Positions 49,324 through 56,584 of a DNA stretch of 64,000 nucleotides are shown one piece after another (within the stretch, counting starts at the first letter, position 1; each line of letters begins with the position of its first letter). Made by a program: the position numbers and the translations under genes. The notes under the pieces were generated by a model. That model searched no databases, was not told the origin of the DNA, and saw nothing but the letters and a program-made list of their open reading frames with translations. The stretch is from REEB52 sp964626905 (GTDB lineage: Bacteria; Chlamydiota; Chlamydiia; Chlamydiales; SM23-39), in contig CAZVHA010000003.1 of NCBI GenBank assembly GCA_964626905.1, positions 132,429-196,428 on the forward strand, given 5' to 3'.

Positions 49324-49794
49324 TCAAAGTCTTGGAAATTGTCTTGTTGCTGGGCTCGCTGCTGTGCCGTGAAGCATAATGATCAAAAGCCCTCCTAAGA
49401 TTGCCAAATTTTTAAAAAAATGGGCGAGTTGCTGCTCCCGCATCATCCCCTCGACAAACCAAAATTGGTGCATGATGAGGGTCACAGGGATGAGAAAGGC
49501 GATCAAAAGAAAGGCCCCAAATTTTTCCTTGATCCCGAGAAGGACTAGAAGAGCGCCAAACAGCTCCATTAAAGTCGCAACGAGAAGCAAAATAGGGGTG
49601 ATCGGAATGAATATGGCGAAACACTCGTGGGCGCTGTCGATGTAACCAATATTGGATTGCCACTCACAAAGAATGGCGTGTAACGATCTTTCACTCTCAT
49701 GCCAATGAAAAATTTTATTTAAAGCCCCAGCCAAAAAGACCAGGCTGATGCAAAATCTTGCAAAAGCAGTGAGAAAAATGCGGACGATTTTCAT
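49324..49794 (-). CDS. DoxX family membrane protein
   Basis: A 156-residue inner-membrane protein with four predicted helices and the DoxX opening RFCISLVFLAGALNKIFHW (residues 12-30), followed by the middle helices PILLLVATLMELFGALLVL and FGAFLLIAFLIPVTLIMH. DoxX proteins are linked to redox and sulphur metabolism or stress in some bacteria, but no function can be given here. It is divergent from the rRNA methyltransferase gene and overlaps the extended lnt frame by a few bases. Confidence 0.8.
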   Translation of the reverse strand: MKIVRIFLTAFARFCISLVFLAGALNKIFHWHESERSLHAILCEWQSNIGYIDSAHECFAIFIPITPILLLVATLMELFGALLVLLGIKEKFGAFLLIAFLIPVTLIMHQFWFVEGMMREQQLAHFFKNLAILGGLLIIMLHGTAASPATRQFPRL

Positions 49795-49820
49795 ACATCC
49801 CTCTATAATCTCGATGGTAT

Positions 49821-50936
49821 ATGAGACTTGCCTTTTGCGACTACCACATTTCAGTCATCCTCGAAAAATTTGGAGCCGAGCCAAAGCCGCTCGATCTTCT
49901 CCTCAGCGACTATTTTCGGACCCACAAGAGCATCGGCGCTCACGACCGAAGACAAATTGGAGAAACTCTTTACCAGATGGTCCGCTGGAAAAGTCTGATC
50001 GATTTCTTTTGCCCCTCCCCAAAACCGATTGAGCGCCTTTTTTGTTTTCGAAAAATGTCTATCGATCAGTGTAGACAAGACCCCTCTATCCCGGAGGAAA
50101 TCCGGGCTGGCGCGTCGCGCTATCTCTTTGAAAAATTGTGCAATGCATTTGGCAAAGACAAAGGAAAAGAGCTCTTGAGAATTCTCAACACGCAGGCACC
50201 CACAGTCATCCGGGCAAACCGGCTCAAAACAACGAGGGGAGCCCTTTTAGAAATTTTGCAAAAAAAATTCCAGGTAAGGCCCTGTCTCAAAGCGGAAGCG
50301 GGGATTGCCTTTGAAAAAAGAGAGCCCCTATTTAGTCTTCCCGAGTTCAAAGAGGGGCTTTTTGAGATGCAAGACGAGGGGAGCCAACTCGTGGCGGAAG
50401 CTGTTGAAGCAAAGCCGGGGGATCACGTGCTCGACTATTGCAGCGGCTCAGGGGGAAAAACACTGAGCTTTGCCCATCGAATGGAGGGCAAGGGGCAAAT
50501 TTATCTCCATGACATTCGACAACAGGTCTTGCTCGAGGCGCGCAAAAGACTCAAAAGGGCGGGCGTACAAAATGCCCAATTCGTCTTGCCCAAAAAAAAA
50601 GTCGATTGGCTCCTTCTCGATGTCCCTTGCAGCGGCAGCGGCAGCTTGCGCCGCAACCCCGATGCAAAATGGAAAATTGATGCAACAATGGTTCAAAGAC
50701 TCGTTTTGGAACAAAGACAAATTATGAAAGATTCTCTCCCTTTCCTTAAGACGGGGGGACATCTCGTCTACATCACTTGCAGTCTTTTCCCCGAAGAAAA
50801 TGGGGATCAGGTCGCCCATTTTCTCAAAAATCACCCCCTTGTTTTAGAAAAAGAACTCTTCCTTCTCCCTGAAGAAGGGGGCATGGATGGCTTTTTTGCA
50901 GCAGTGTTTAAAAAAATCGAAAATTTGGTAGGATGA
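49821..50936 (+). CDS. RsmB/NOP-type rRNA cytosine-5 methyltransferase
   Basis: A 371-residue SAM enzyme of the RsmB/NSUN family that methylates cytosine in rRNA. The SAM motif is HVLDYCSGSGGKTLSFAHRM (near 196). The catalytic Cys pair is in LLDVPCSGSGSLRRNPDAKW and ITCSLFPEENGDQV. An N-terminal region lacks the full NusB-like domain of E. coli RsmB. The TATAAT hexamer at 49804-49809 is close to the ATG, so the mRNA leader could be very short. Downstream is the SurA-like gene. Confidence 0.88.
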   Translation: MRLAFCDYHISVILEKFGAEPKPLDLLLSDYFRTHKSIGAHDRRQIGETLYQMVRWKSLIDFFCPSPKPIERLFCFRKMSIDQCRQDPSIPEEIRAGASRYLFEKLCNAFGKDKGKELLRILNTQAPTVIRANRLKTTRGALLEILQKKFQVRPCLKAEAGIAFEKREPLFSLPEFKEGLFEMQDEGSQLVAEAVEAKPGDHVLDYCSGSGGKTLSFAHRMEGKGQIYLHDIRQQVLLEARKRLKRAGVQNAQFVLPKKKVDWLLLDVPCSGSGSLRRNPDAKWKIDATMVQRLVLEQRQIMKDSLPFLKTGGHLVYITCSLFPEENGDQVAHFLKNHPLVLEKELFLLPEEGGMDGFFAAVFKKIENLVG

Positions 50937-50943
50937 TCTCACT

Positions 50944-51963
50944 ATGAAAATATTCTTTTGCCTTTTATTGGGAAGCCTCACCTTAGCGGCAAACCCGTTT
51001 CTCGACTATGTGCCCGACCAAAAAATCGGTGTGCAAAACTCCATTATCACAAAAGTAAATGGGAAAACCATTTCGATGATGGATGTGAAAAAGAAAATGG
51101 ATCTCGTTTTCTACCAACATTATCCCCAACTCTCAGAGTCTGCGCAGGCCCGTTTTCAATTTTATGAAGCGAGTTGGCGCCAAGTGTTGAGAGATATGAT
51201 CGACCAAGAACTCATCATCTCCGATGCGACCGATAAAGAGATCAAACTGAGCGACGGAGATGTGCGCGAATCGCTTGAAGAGCGCTTTGGGCCCAATGTG
51301 ATGCAGACGCTCGATCGGATCGGTCTTACCTACGACGAAGCTTGGAAAATGGTCAGAAATGAGCTGATCGTCCAAAGGATGAACTGGTGGTTTGTCCAAT
51401 CTAAAGCGGTAAGCAATGTGACACCCAACCAAATTCGGCAAGCATATAAGGCCTACTTAAAGGAAAATCCCCCTTATACAGAGTGGAAATACAGAGTGAT
51501 CACAATCCAACCAAAGTCAGAAGACTCAGGGCTCCCCGAGAAAGTCTATGAGGCTCTCGTTGAATCTGGCAAGACCTTGGCCGATATCGAAACCATTTTG
51601 GCTCGCTTTCAAAATGGGGATGCAACCATCTCTTTTTCCAACGAATTTGTCGCAAAAAGCCAAGATCTTTCCGAGGCGCACCAAAAATCTTTAGAAGGGT
51701 TGATGGTCCACAGTTTTAGCAAGCCGGCCGTACAAAAAAGCAAACAGAAACAGCAAAGCGTCTGCCGGATTTTTTATCTGATGGATCGGCAAGACAACCC
51801 CGCACCCTCCTTTGAGACAATGGCCGCTCAGCTCAAAAATGGCCTGATCCAACAGGCAGTTGTCGATAGTTCCGATGCCTACTTGGGAAAGTTGCGTAAA
51901 TTCTATGGATATGAAAACAACCAGGCAATTCCCGACGATCTTCACCCCTTTTCTTTACAATGA
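50944..51963 (+). CDS. exported SurA-N-like chaperone protein
   Basis: A 339-residue exported protein with a signal peptide at residues 1-15. SIITKVNGKTISMMDVKKKM and LRDMIDQELIISDATDKEI resemble the chaperone domain of SurA/PpiD-type outer-membrane-protein chaperones. No parvulin prolyl-isomerase signature is clear in the second half. It would work in the periplasm on outer-membrane proteins, which the TPS transporter in this window needs. AGGA lies nine bases before ATG 50944, and the stop overlaps ksgA as ATGA. In C. trachomatis the ksgA neighbour is likewise a hypothetical protein. Confidence 0.72.
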   Translation: MKIFFCLLLGSLTLAANPFLDYVPDQKIGVQNSIITKVNGKTISMMDVKKKMDLVFYQHYPQLSESAQARFQFYEASWRQVLRDMIDQELIISDATDKEIKLSDGDVRESLEERFGPNVMQTLDRIGLTYDEAWKMVRNELIVQRMNWWFVQSKAVSNVTPNQIRQAYKAYLKENPPYTEWKYRVITIQPKSEDSGLPEKVYEALVESGKTLADIETILARFQNGDATISFSNEFVAKSQDLSEAHQKSLEGLMVHSFSKPAVQKSKQKQQSVCRIFYLMDRQDNPAPSFETMAAQLKNGLIQQAVVDSSDAYLGKLRKFYGYENNQAIPDDLHPFSLQ

Positions 51964-52799
51964 TCTTGTCGGAATTGATCCCCTTCTTGAAAACCCTTGA
52001 GACAAGACCCAAAAGGAGCTTGTCTCAAAATTTTCTCATCGATCCCAATATCGTCTTGAAGATTATCGAACTCGCAAAGATCGATCCAGGGGAGCCCGTG
52101 TTAGAAATCGGGCCTGGACCCGGCGCATTGACCAAAGCTCTCTTAGATGCAAAGGCGCGCGTGTTTGCCGTCGAAATGGATCCCGTGTTTGCCAGAGAAT
52201 TGCAACGGCTTCAAAACGGGAATCTTGCCATTTTTCAAGATGATTTTCTGAAATTTCCAATGGAATTTTTGCCGAAAAAAATCAAAGTAGTTGCCAATTT
52301 ACCCTACCACATTACGGCGCCGATTTTAGAAAAGCTGTTTGGGAGCTCCTTTTCAAAAATCGTGATCATGGTTCAAGCCGAAGTGGCCGATCGGATGAAA
52401 GCAGCTCCCGGTTCGAAAGATTACGGATCTTTATCCTTATTTACCCAATTTCACACAAAAGTGTCCGGCTCTTTTCGAGTTCCTGCCGCCTGTTTCTACC
52501 CAAGGCCGAAAGTCGACTCAAAAGTGATTTCCCTCGATGCTGTCCCATTGCCAGAGATCAATCCATTCCCCCTCATCCGCCAAGCGTTTCAAAAGAGAAG
52601 AAAAATGCTCACGAGCTCGCTTCTTCAGGTCCCGAAAGATCGCTTGTTGCAGAGTCTGTCTGATTTGGGGATTCGGACGGATGCTCGGCCGGAGATGATT
52701 TCTCTAGAGCAGTGGCTGCAACTCTCAGGAGCATTGCTGGAGGCGGAAATTTCGATGGGTAACACCAAAAGTGCTGGTCTAAATTCCCTCTATTTCTAA
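51960..52799 (+). CDS. rsmA: 16S rRNA dimethyladenosine transferase
   Basis: RsmA (KsgA) dimethylates two adjacent adenines near the 3' end of 16S rRNA, a late checkpoint in small-subunit assembly. QNFLIDPNIVLKIIELAKI opens the domain, the SAM site is VLEIGPGPGALTKALLD (near 47) and the catalytic block is VVANLPYHITAPILEKL (near 110). The last 17 residues (ISMGNTKSAGLNSLYF) lie beyond the conserved core and are overlapped antisense by a zinc-finger-like ORF. The start overlaps the preceding gene by four bases. Confidence 0.95.
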   Translation: MILSELIPFLKTLETRPKRSLSQNFLIDPNIVLKIIELAKIDPGEPVLEIGPGPGALTKALLDAKARVFAVEMDPVFARELQRLQNGNLAIFQDDFLKFPMEFLPKKIKVVANLPYHITAPILEKLFGSSFSKIVIMVQAEVADRMKAAPGSKDYGSLSLFTQFHTKVSGSFRVPAACFYPRPKVDSKVISLDAVPLPEINPFPLIRQAFQKRRKMLTSSLLQVPKDRLLQSLSDLGIRTDARPEMISLEQWLQLSGALLEAEISMGNTKSAGLNSLYF

Positions 52800-52917
52800 A
52801 TAGCTTTCCACAGTCTCCACATTGCCAATACATTTGCCAACGAGGATCCAGGGGCTCAATGGGCCTCCCCTTCCAAATTTCGGAACATATTTTTCCATAA
52901 TCTGATACTGGGCTCAT
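52609..52917 (-). CDS. possible C2HC zinc-finger protein overlapping rsmA
   Basis: A 102-residue frame whose residues 31-54 read YWQCGDCGKLFRNRGNLDQH then FWCY. This follows the classical eukaryotic zinc finger Y-x-C-x2-C-G-K-x-F-x5-L-x2-H-x2-C, with Cys as the last ligand instead of His. Checked on the nucleotides. Its ATG overlaps the stop of the D,D-carboxypeptidase gene as ATGA, so it could be co-translated. The first 40 residues lie in the gap after rsmA; the rest is antisense to rsmA, which is a reason for doubt. If real it may be a host-directed nucleic-acid-binding protein (inference). Confidence 0.45.
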   Translation of the reverse strand: MSPVSDYGKICSEIWKGRPIEPLDPRWQMYWQCGDCGKLFRNRGNLDQHFWCYPSKFPPPAMLLRVAATALEKSSPAEHPSESPNQTDSATSDLSGPEEASS

Positions 52918-54092
52918 TCCAATCCTACTAATTGTCCGATTTTTCGCTTCAGAATATACAAGAGACTCCCCTTCATTTCCTCAAGTGCAAAAAGATCCCC
53001 TTTTTCTAGGAGTCGATCATCCATACTCAAAATGTGGATCTCTCCCACTTTTTGCCCTTTGTGAATGGGGACCTCTTCCACTTTCCAATGTAAAGCCGCT
53101 TTACATTCGGGCTCTTCAGAGGGGAAAAACGAGATCGATAGCGGGGTGATCAGGGACGCTTTGACATTTTTGCGAGAACCTAAAATCTCTTTTGCAAAAA
53201 CTTGCTCTGCTCCCATGAGTCTGCGGGTTGTTTTCACCTCTGCAAATGCGGTATCAAATAGCCGTTTTGCATCCTCATACCGATCTTCTCTCGTCTCACA
53301 TCCGAGCAAAACAGCAATCAAAGTGCGCCCCTCATATTCTGCTGCCGCAACTAAAGTATTTTTGGCCGCTTGGGTATACCCCGTCTTCACCCCGATCGCC
53401 TTGGCGTAATAATGGCGACTCGCAGGCTTTAAAAGAGGGTTGGTCAACTTGATTTCCCCTTTGGGCTGCTTATTCGTCTCCCCCTTTTCATACCGCAACG
53501 TCGAAACGATTTTTCTAAACTGAGGGAATTTGAGCGCGCGCGATGTAATGAGGGCAAGGTCATACGCTGTAGAGGAGTGATTGACATCGGTAAGTCCATG
53601 CGGATTTCGAAATTGGGTGTTTTTACAGCCAATCTCTTTCAAATACTCATTGAGCCTCTCCATGAAAAGGGGGACGGAACCGGCAGCCATCTCGGCAATC
53701 ACATTGGCCGCATCATTGCCCGAAATGAGCATCAACCCATGCAGGAGCGCCTCTAAAGAGATCCTTTCTCCCACCTTCAACCCCATCATCGTTCCATCTG
53801 ATTCATGCCACCAGGGGGCCACTTCCCGATTTTTTTGCGTCGGTTTTGCCCTCAGCGCCTCCCTACTCACTGTAGTCATTTGGGTCAGCTCCATCCCCTG
53901 ATCTAGCACGTAAAGGGCTGTCGCTATTTTCGTCGTCGAGGCAGGATAGGCCGGAATATGCGCATGTTTTTCAAATAGAACGACTCCCGTATCTGCATTG
54001 ATCAAAATCGCGGCAGGCGCCCGCACCTCGACATTCAACGCCTTGGCGAAAGAAGCCAAATAAAGACATAAGAAGAAGAATATCAGATGCAT
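52914..54092 (-). CDS. D-alanyl-D-alanine carboxypeptidase (DacF/PBP5 type)
   Basis: A 392-residue exported penicillin-binding protein that trims the terminal D-Ala of peptidoglycan stems. Signal peptide at 1-18. SxxK is in AYPASTTKIATALYVL (near 50), SxN in LISGNDAANVIAE (near 125) and KTG in IGVKTGYTQAAKNTL (near 220). A PBP5-like C-terminal domain ends in a Lys/Arg-rich amphipathic helix that could bind the membrane. Position matches dacF (CT551) of C. trachomatis. The start codon follows GAGGG at 54105-54101, which is part of the 23-bp inverted repeat upstream. Confidence 0.93.
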   Translation of the reverse strand: MHLIFFFLCLYLASFAKALNVEVRAPAAILINADTGVVLFEKHAHIPAYPASTTKIATALYVLDQGMELTQMTTVSREALRAKPTQKNREVAPWWHESDGTMMGLKVGERISLEALLHGLMLISGNDAANVIAEMAAGSVPLFMERLNEYLKEIGCKNTQFRNPHGLTDVNHSSTAYDLALITSRALKFPQFRKIVSTLRYEKGETNKQPKGEIKLTNPLLKPASRHYYAKAIGVKTGYTQAAKNTLVAAAEYEGRTLIAVLLGCETREDRYEDAKRLFDTAFAEVKTTRRLMGAEQVFAKEILGSRKNVKASLITPLSISFFPSEEPECKAALHWKVEEVPIHKGQKVGEIHILSMDDRLLEKGDLFALEEMKGSLLYILKRKIGQLVGLE

Positions 54093-54101
54093 TTACCGTT
54101 C

Positions 54102-54283
54102 CCTCGACTTTGCAACTTTTTAGGACCGCCTGCCTCGTCTATTTGCCCCCGGACGTTCGACCAAGGTCGAACTGGGAGATTATTTAAAGCAGAAAGGGGT
54201 TAAGAACCCCTTCCCGCTCTAAATAACTCCCCCGAGAACAAATATCTCGAGTCCTTCAGCCCTAAAAAGTTGCAAAGTCGAGG
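54102..54283. repeat. compound palindrome with 23-bp perfect arms upstream of dacF-like gene
   Basis: CCTCGACTTTGCAACTTTTTAGG-type arms at 54102-54124 and 54261-54283 are perfect 23-base reverse complements. Between them a perfect hairpin GTTCGACC/GGTCGAAC (near 54135-54152) and an imperfect inner palindrome (GGGAGATTATTTAAAGC to GCTCTAAATAACTCCC, about 54175-54230) are nested. The left arm includes the ribosome binding site of the carboxypeptidase gene. The element fills most of 54093-54391 together with the promoter at 54321. Confidence 0.88.
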
Positions 54284-54320
54284 TTCCAACGTACCAATTC
54301 CGCCATTAAAAAACCAGAAC

Positions 54321-54349
54321 TTGACAACCTTACTTTTTTGGGCTATGAT
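54321..54349 (+). promoter_or_regulatory. near-consensus sigma-70-type promoter
   Basis: TTGACA at 54321-54326 and TATGAT at 54344-54349 are separated by exactly 17 bases, one mismatch from consensus. The start codon of the 143-residue gene is at 54392, with GAGGGG ten bases before it. This is the best promoter seen in the window. Confidence 0.85.
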
Positions 54350-54391
54350 CAGGACGTGGGGACGTAAACTGTACTGAGGGGTTGTATCCGT

Positions 54392-54823
54392 ATGTTGAAT
54401 CCAGCGCAGATTGAAGAGTCATATAAGGAGTTCATTTCTAATCTTCCCAATCTCGCCCACGATGGGATTACACCCATCGATCTCAAATTCCTTCACGATC
54501 AAGACCTTTTGAAAACAATCCAAGAGGACAAAGGCGATCCCGACGATTTAACGCAATACTTCCACGTGATCGAAAGCGTTGAGAAAGTGACCCTTTTCAA
54601 CGAGCAATTCGTCGTATGGATTATCCCTAAAGTGGAAGCGGATCAACCCTTTACCTATGTACTCATCGCGCTCAATCACCCCGATAAACCAAATCTCGAA
54701 GTGGTCTTCTCAACCCGGGGAGTTTATAATACCCCAAAATATGTACTCAAGGTCTTACAACATTTCCTCGTCGATATGCTAGAGACAGAAGAGACGCTCA
54801 TCTCCTTCAAGAAGAAGGAATAG
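54392..54823 (+). CDS. conserved chlamydial hypothetical (CT550 position)
   Basis: A 143-residue soluble acidic protein without known motif. It lies between the dacF-like gene and rsbW, the slot of C. trachomatis CT550 by gene order. Predicted alternating strands (FNEQFVVWIIPKV, FTYVLIALNHP, LEVVFSTRGVY) followed by a helix (YVLKVLQHFLVDML) suggest a compact alpha/beta fold of the kind seen in secretion chaperones, but this is a guess. A near-consensus promoter precedes it. Its last 17 bases overlap the convergent rsbW. Confidence 0.75.
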   Translation: MLNPAQIEESYKEFISNLPNLAHDGITPIDLKFLHDQDLLKTIQEDKGDPDDLTQYFHVIESVEKVTLFNEQFVVWIIPKVEADQPFTYVLIALNHPDKPNLEVVFSTRGVYNTPKYVLKVLQHFLVDMLETEETLISFKKKE

Positions 54824-55211
54824 GGATCGCCAACTTAAGCACATTCTTTCCATCAACATAAGTATAAGTGATTTCATCGACGAGATTGCGAATAAAATGG
54901 ATGCCCAACCCACCCACTTTTCTCTTTTCAAGGGGGAGGTTTGTGTCCACGGGAGCCACCTTCAAGGGATTAAAAGGGGGGCCTGTATCGCTAAATATGA
55001 CTTCTGCTCGGATATGCGGGAAATGCTTCACCTCGATTTCCACATTTCCCGGCTTTTCCTTGTAGGCGTGACTTAAAATATTGACCAAAACCTCTTCAGA
55101 GGCAAGCTCGACGCGGCGCAGACGGGCCGCGTCAAAACCTATGGGTTTCAGTTGAGCCTTAATCCATTGAAGTATCTTTGGAAGCTCTTGCAAGCTCAAA
55201 TAAAACTGCAT
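54807..55211 (-). CDS. rsbW: anti-sigma factor serine kinase RsbW
   Basis: A 134-residue GHKL-ATPase-fold serine kinase of the partner-switching system that controls sigma factor availability through an anti-anti-sigma protein. The N box is EEVLVNILSHAY (near 49), the G1 box VIFSDTGPPFNPLKVA (near 74) and the G2 box VGGLGIHFIRNLVDEI (near 97). Position next to the CT550-like gene matches rsbW (CT549) of C. trachomatis. The protein starts at ATG 55211, four bases after the upstream gene's stop. Confidence 0.9.
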   Translation of the reverse strand: MQFYLSLQELPKILQWIKAQLKPIGFDAARLRRVELASEEVLVNILSHAYKEKPGNVEIEVKHFPHIRAEVIFSDTGPPFNPLKVAPVDTNLPLEKRKVGGLGIHFIRNLVDEITYTYVDGKNVLKLAIPIPSS

Positions 55212-55215
55212 AACA

Positions 55216-56490
55216 TCATTGTGAAGTGGCCATCTCCAACACTTTATCAGATCCTACGAGCCGACTCCAAACAATCATTGCAGCGCCACTATCGTTAATG
55301 GCGAGAGAGGGAGATGCAACTGTCGAGCTCCCCGCAGAGATGGAAACAGCGCCGCCCCATGAGGTTCCATACTCACATACCTTGACCGTATTGGAAGAGC
55401 CTCCTGCTGTGCTATCGGCCCAAGCGACAACAACGTGCTTATTCGTCGGGTTAATTGCAATCGAAGGAGTGGCTCCATTGGTCGAAAGAGTATATGGATC
55501 ACTCCAAGAAGTTCCATTGAAGAGTGAAGCCTGAATGAGCCCATCGTACGTTGCCCAAGCGAACGCTAGCCGATCATCATAGCGGCTGATTGCCAAGCTC
55601 ATCGAATTGAAATTCAGAGAATACTTATTTGAGATGGAGATAGGAATCCACGATTTTTGACCTCCCAATATATAAGCGCCAATCATGTTTTTATTATTTG
55701 CGTATTGGCCCATCCAAGCGATGCTGCCATCGTTGGGATTCACAGCGATTTGCGGCTCAGAAGTAGCCGTTATGACAATGGGCAAACTGGGGCCAAAGTA
55801 GGGGAGAGGAGTAGGGACAATAGCCAGGTAAGTGCCAATATCCACTCCGAGAGAGCTAAATATGACTATAGTCGCCATATTCGAAGAGTCGAGAGCCACA
55901 AGTGCAGGAACAGCTAAAGCAGCCACTATTGGAGATCCAAAAGAGTAGCTATTGATCCAACTCGCCGAGCTCGCGCTAAAATCGGCAGCGTTGAGGGCGC
56001 CAGAATTATCCCGCCAAGTACACACGGCATTCCCACTCAAATTCATAGCCACTTGGTGATAAGGAGTGTATGAGGTGCTACCTAATGACGCGACCGTCGC
56101 AGCTGAGGCCCAACTCGATCCATTGAAACGAGAAGAGCGAAGCGAGAGATTGGATCCATCGAAATAATTCCAAACGAGCAGCCCTTTTCCTGAGCTGTCA
56201 GTGCCTATTTGCAGCGTCGGTTGCGTCGTCGTCGCATCTAAAGTGGCCGCTGTTCCCCAACTGCTCCCATTATACGAATTTACAGCTACGGTATATGTAG
56301 AACCGACCACATTCAGCCATCCTAGGACAACAGAACTGCTTGACGGACGGATCGCAATGATGGGCGATGTAGCACTAATTCCAGATGAGGAATAGACGGT
56401 TGACGGCGCAGACCAGGTGTAATCATCAGGAGCTGCCCAGATGAGAGAAGTGACAATGGATAAAAAAGACGTAACCCTAAACATAGACAT
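55216..56490 (-). CDS. secreted repeat protein, probable beta-propeller
   Basis: A 424-residue exported protein with a signal peptide (residues 1-19, cut after AA). A repeat of about 50 residues recurs with Trp (or Phe) at positions 26, 78, 127, 178, 232, 281, 329 and 378, in contexts such as YNGSSWGTAATL, FNGSSWASAATV and FNGTSWSDPYTL, each followed by a strand like PSIAINPTNKHVVVAW. Such spacing fits a seven- or eight-bladed propeller of the sialidase-like kind. It contains no catalytic signature I can name. AAGGAGG lies five bases before the ATG. It may bind glycan or protein at the surface or in the host (inference). Confidence 0.78.
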   Translation of the reverse strand: MSMFRVTSFLSIVTSLIWAAPDDYTWSAPSTVYSSSGISATSPIIAIRPSSSSVVLGWLNVVGSTYTVAVNSYNGSSWGTAATLDATTTQPTLQIGTDSSGKGLLVWNYFDGSNLSLRSSRFNGSSWASAATVASLGSTSYTPYHQVAMNLSGNAVCTWRDNSGALNAADFSASSASWINSYSFGSPIVAALAVPALVALDSSNMATIVIFSSLGVDIGTYLAIVPTPLPYFGPSLPIVITATSEPQIAVNPNDGSIAWMGQYANNKNMIGAYILGGQKSWIPISISNKYSLNFNSMSLAISRYDDRLAFAWATYDGLIQASLFNGTSWSDPYTLSTNGATPSIAINPTNKHVVVAWADSTAGGSSNTVKVCEYGTSWGGAVSISAGSSTVASPSLAINDSGAAMIVWSRLVGSDKVLEMATSQ

Positions 56491-56584
56491 AAAACCCTCC
56501 TTGGTTTCAAAAATTTCTTAGCATCTTAATTTGTTGCAAAAAAATAAGCAACAGTAAAAGATGAGGGAAAAGGTGTAAGGTAGC

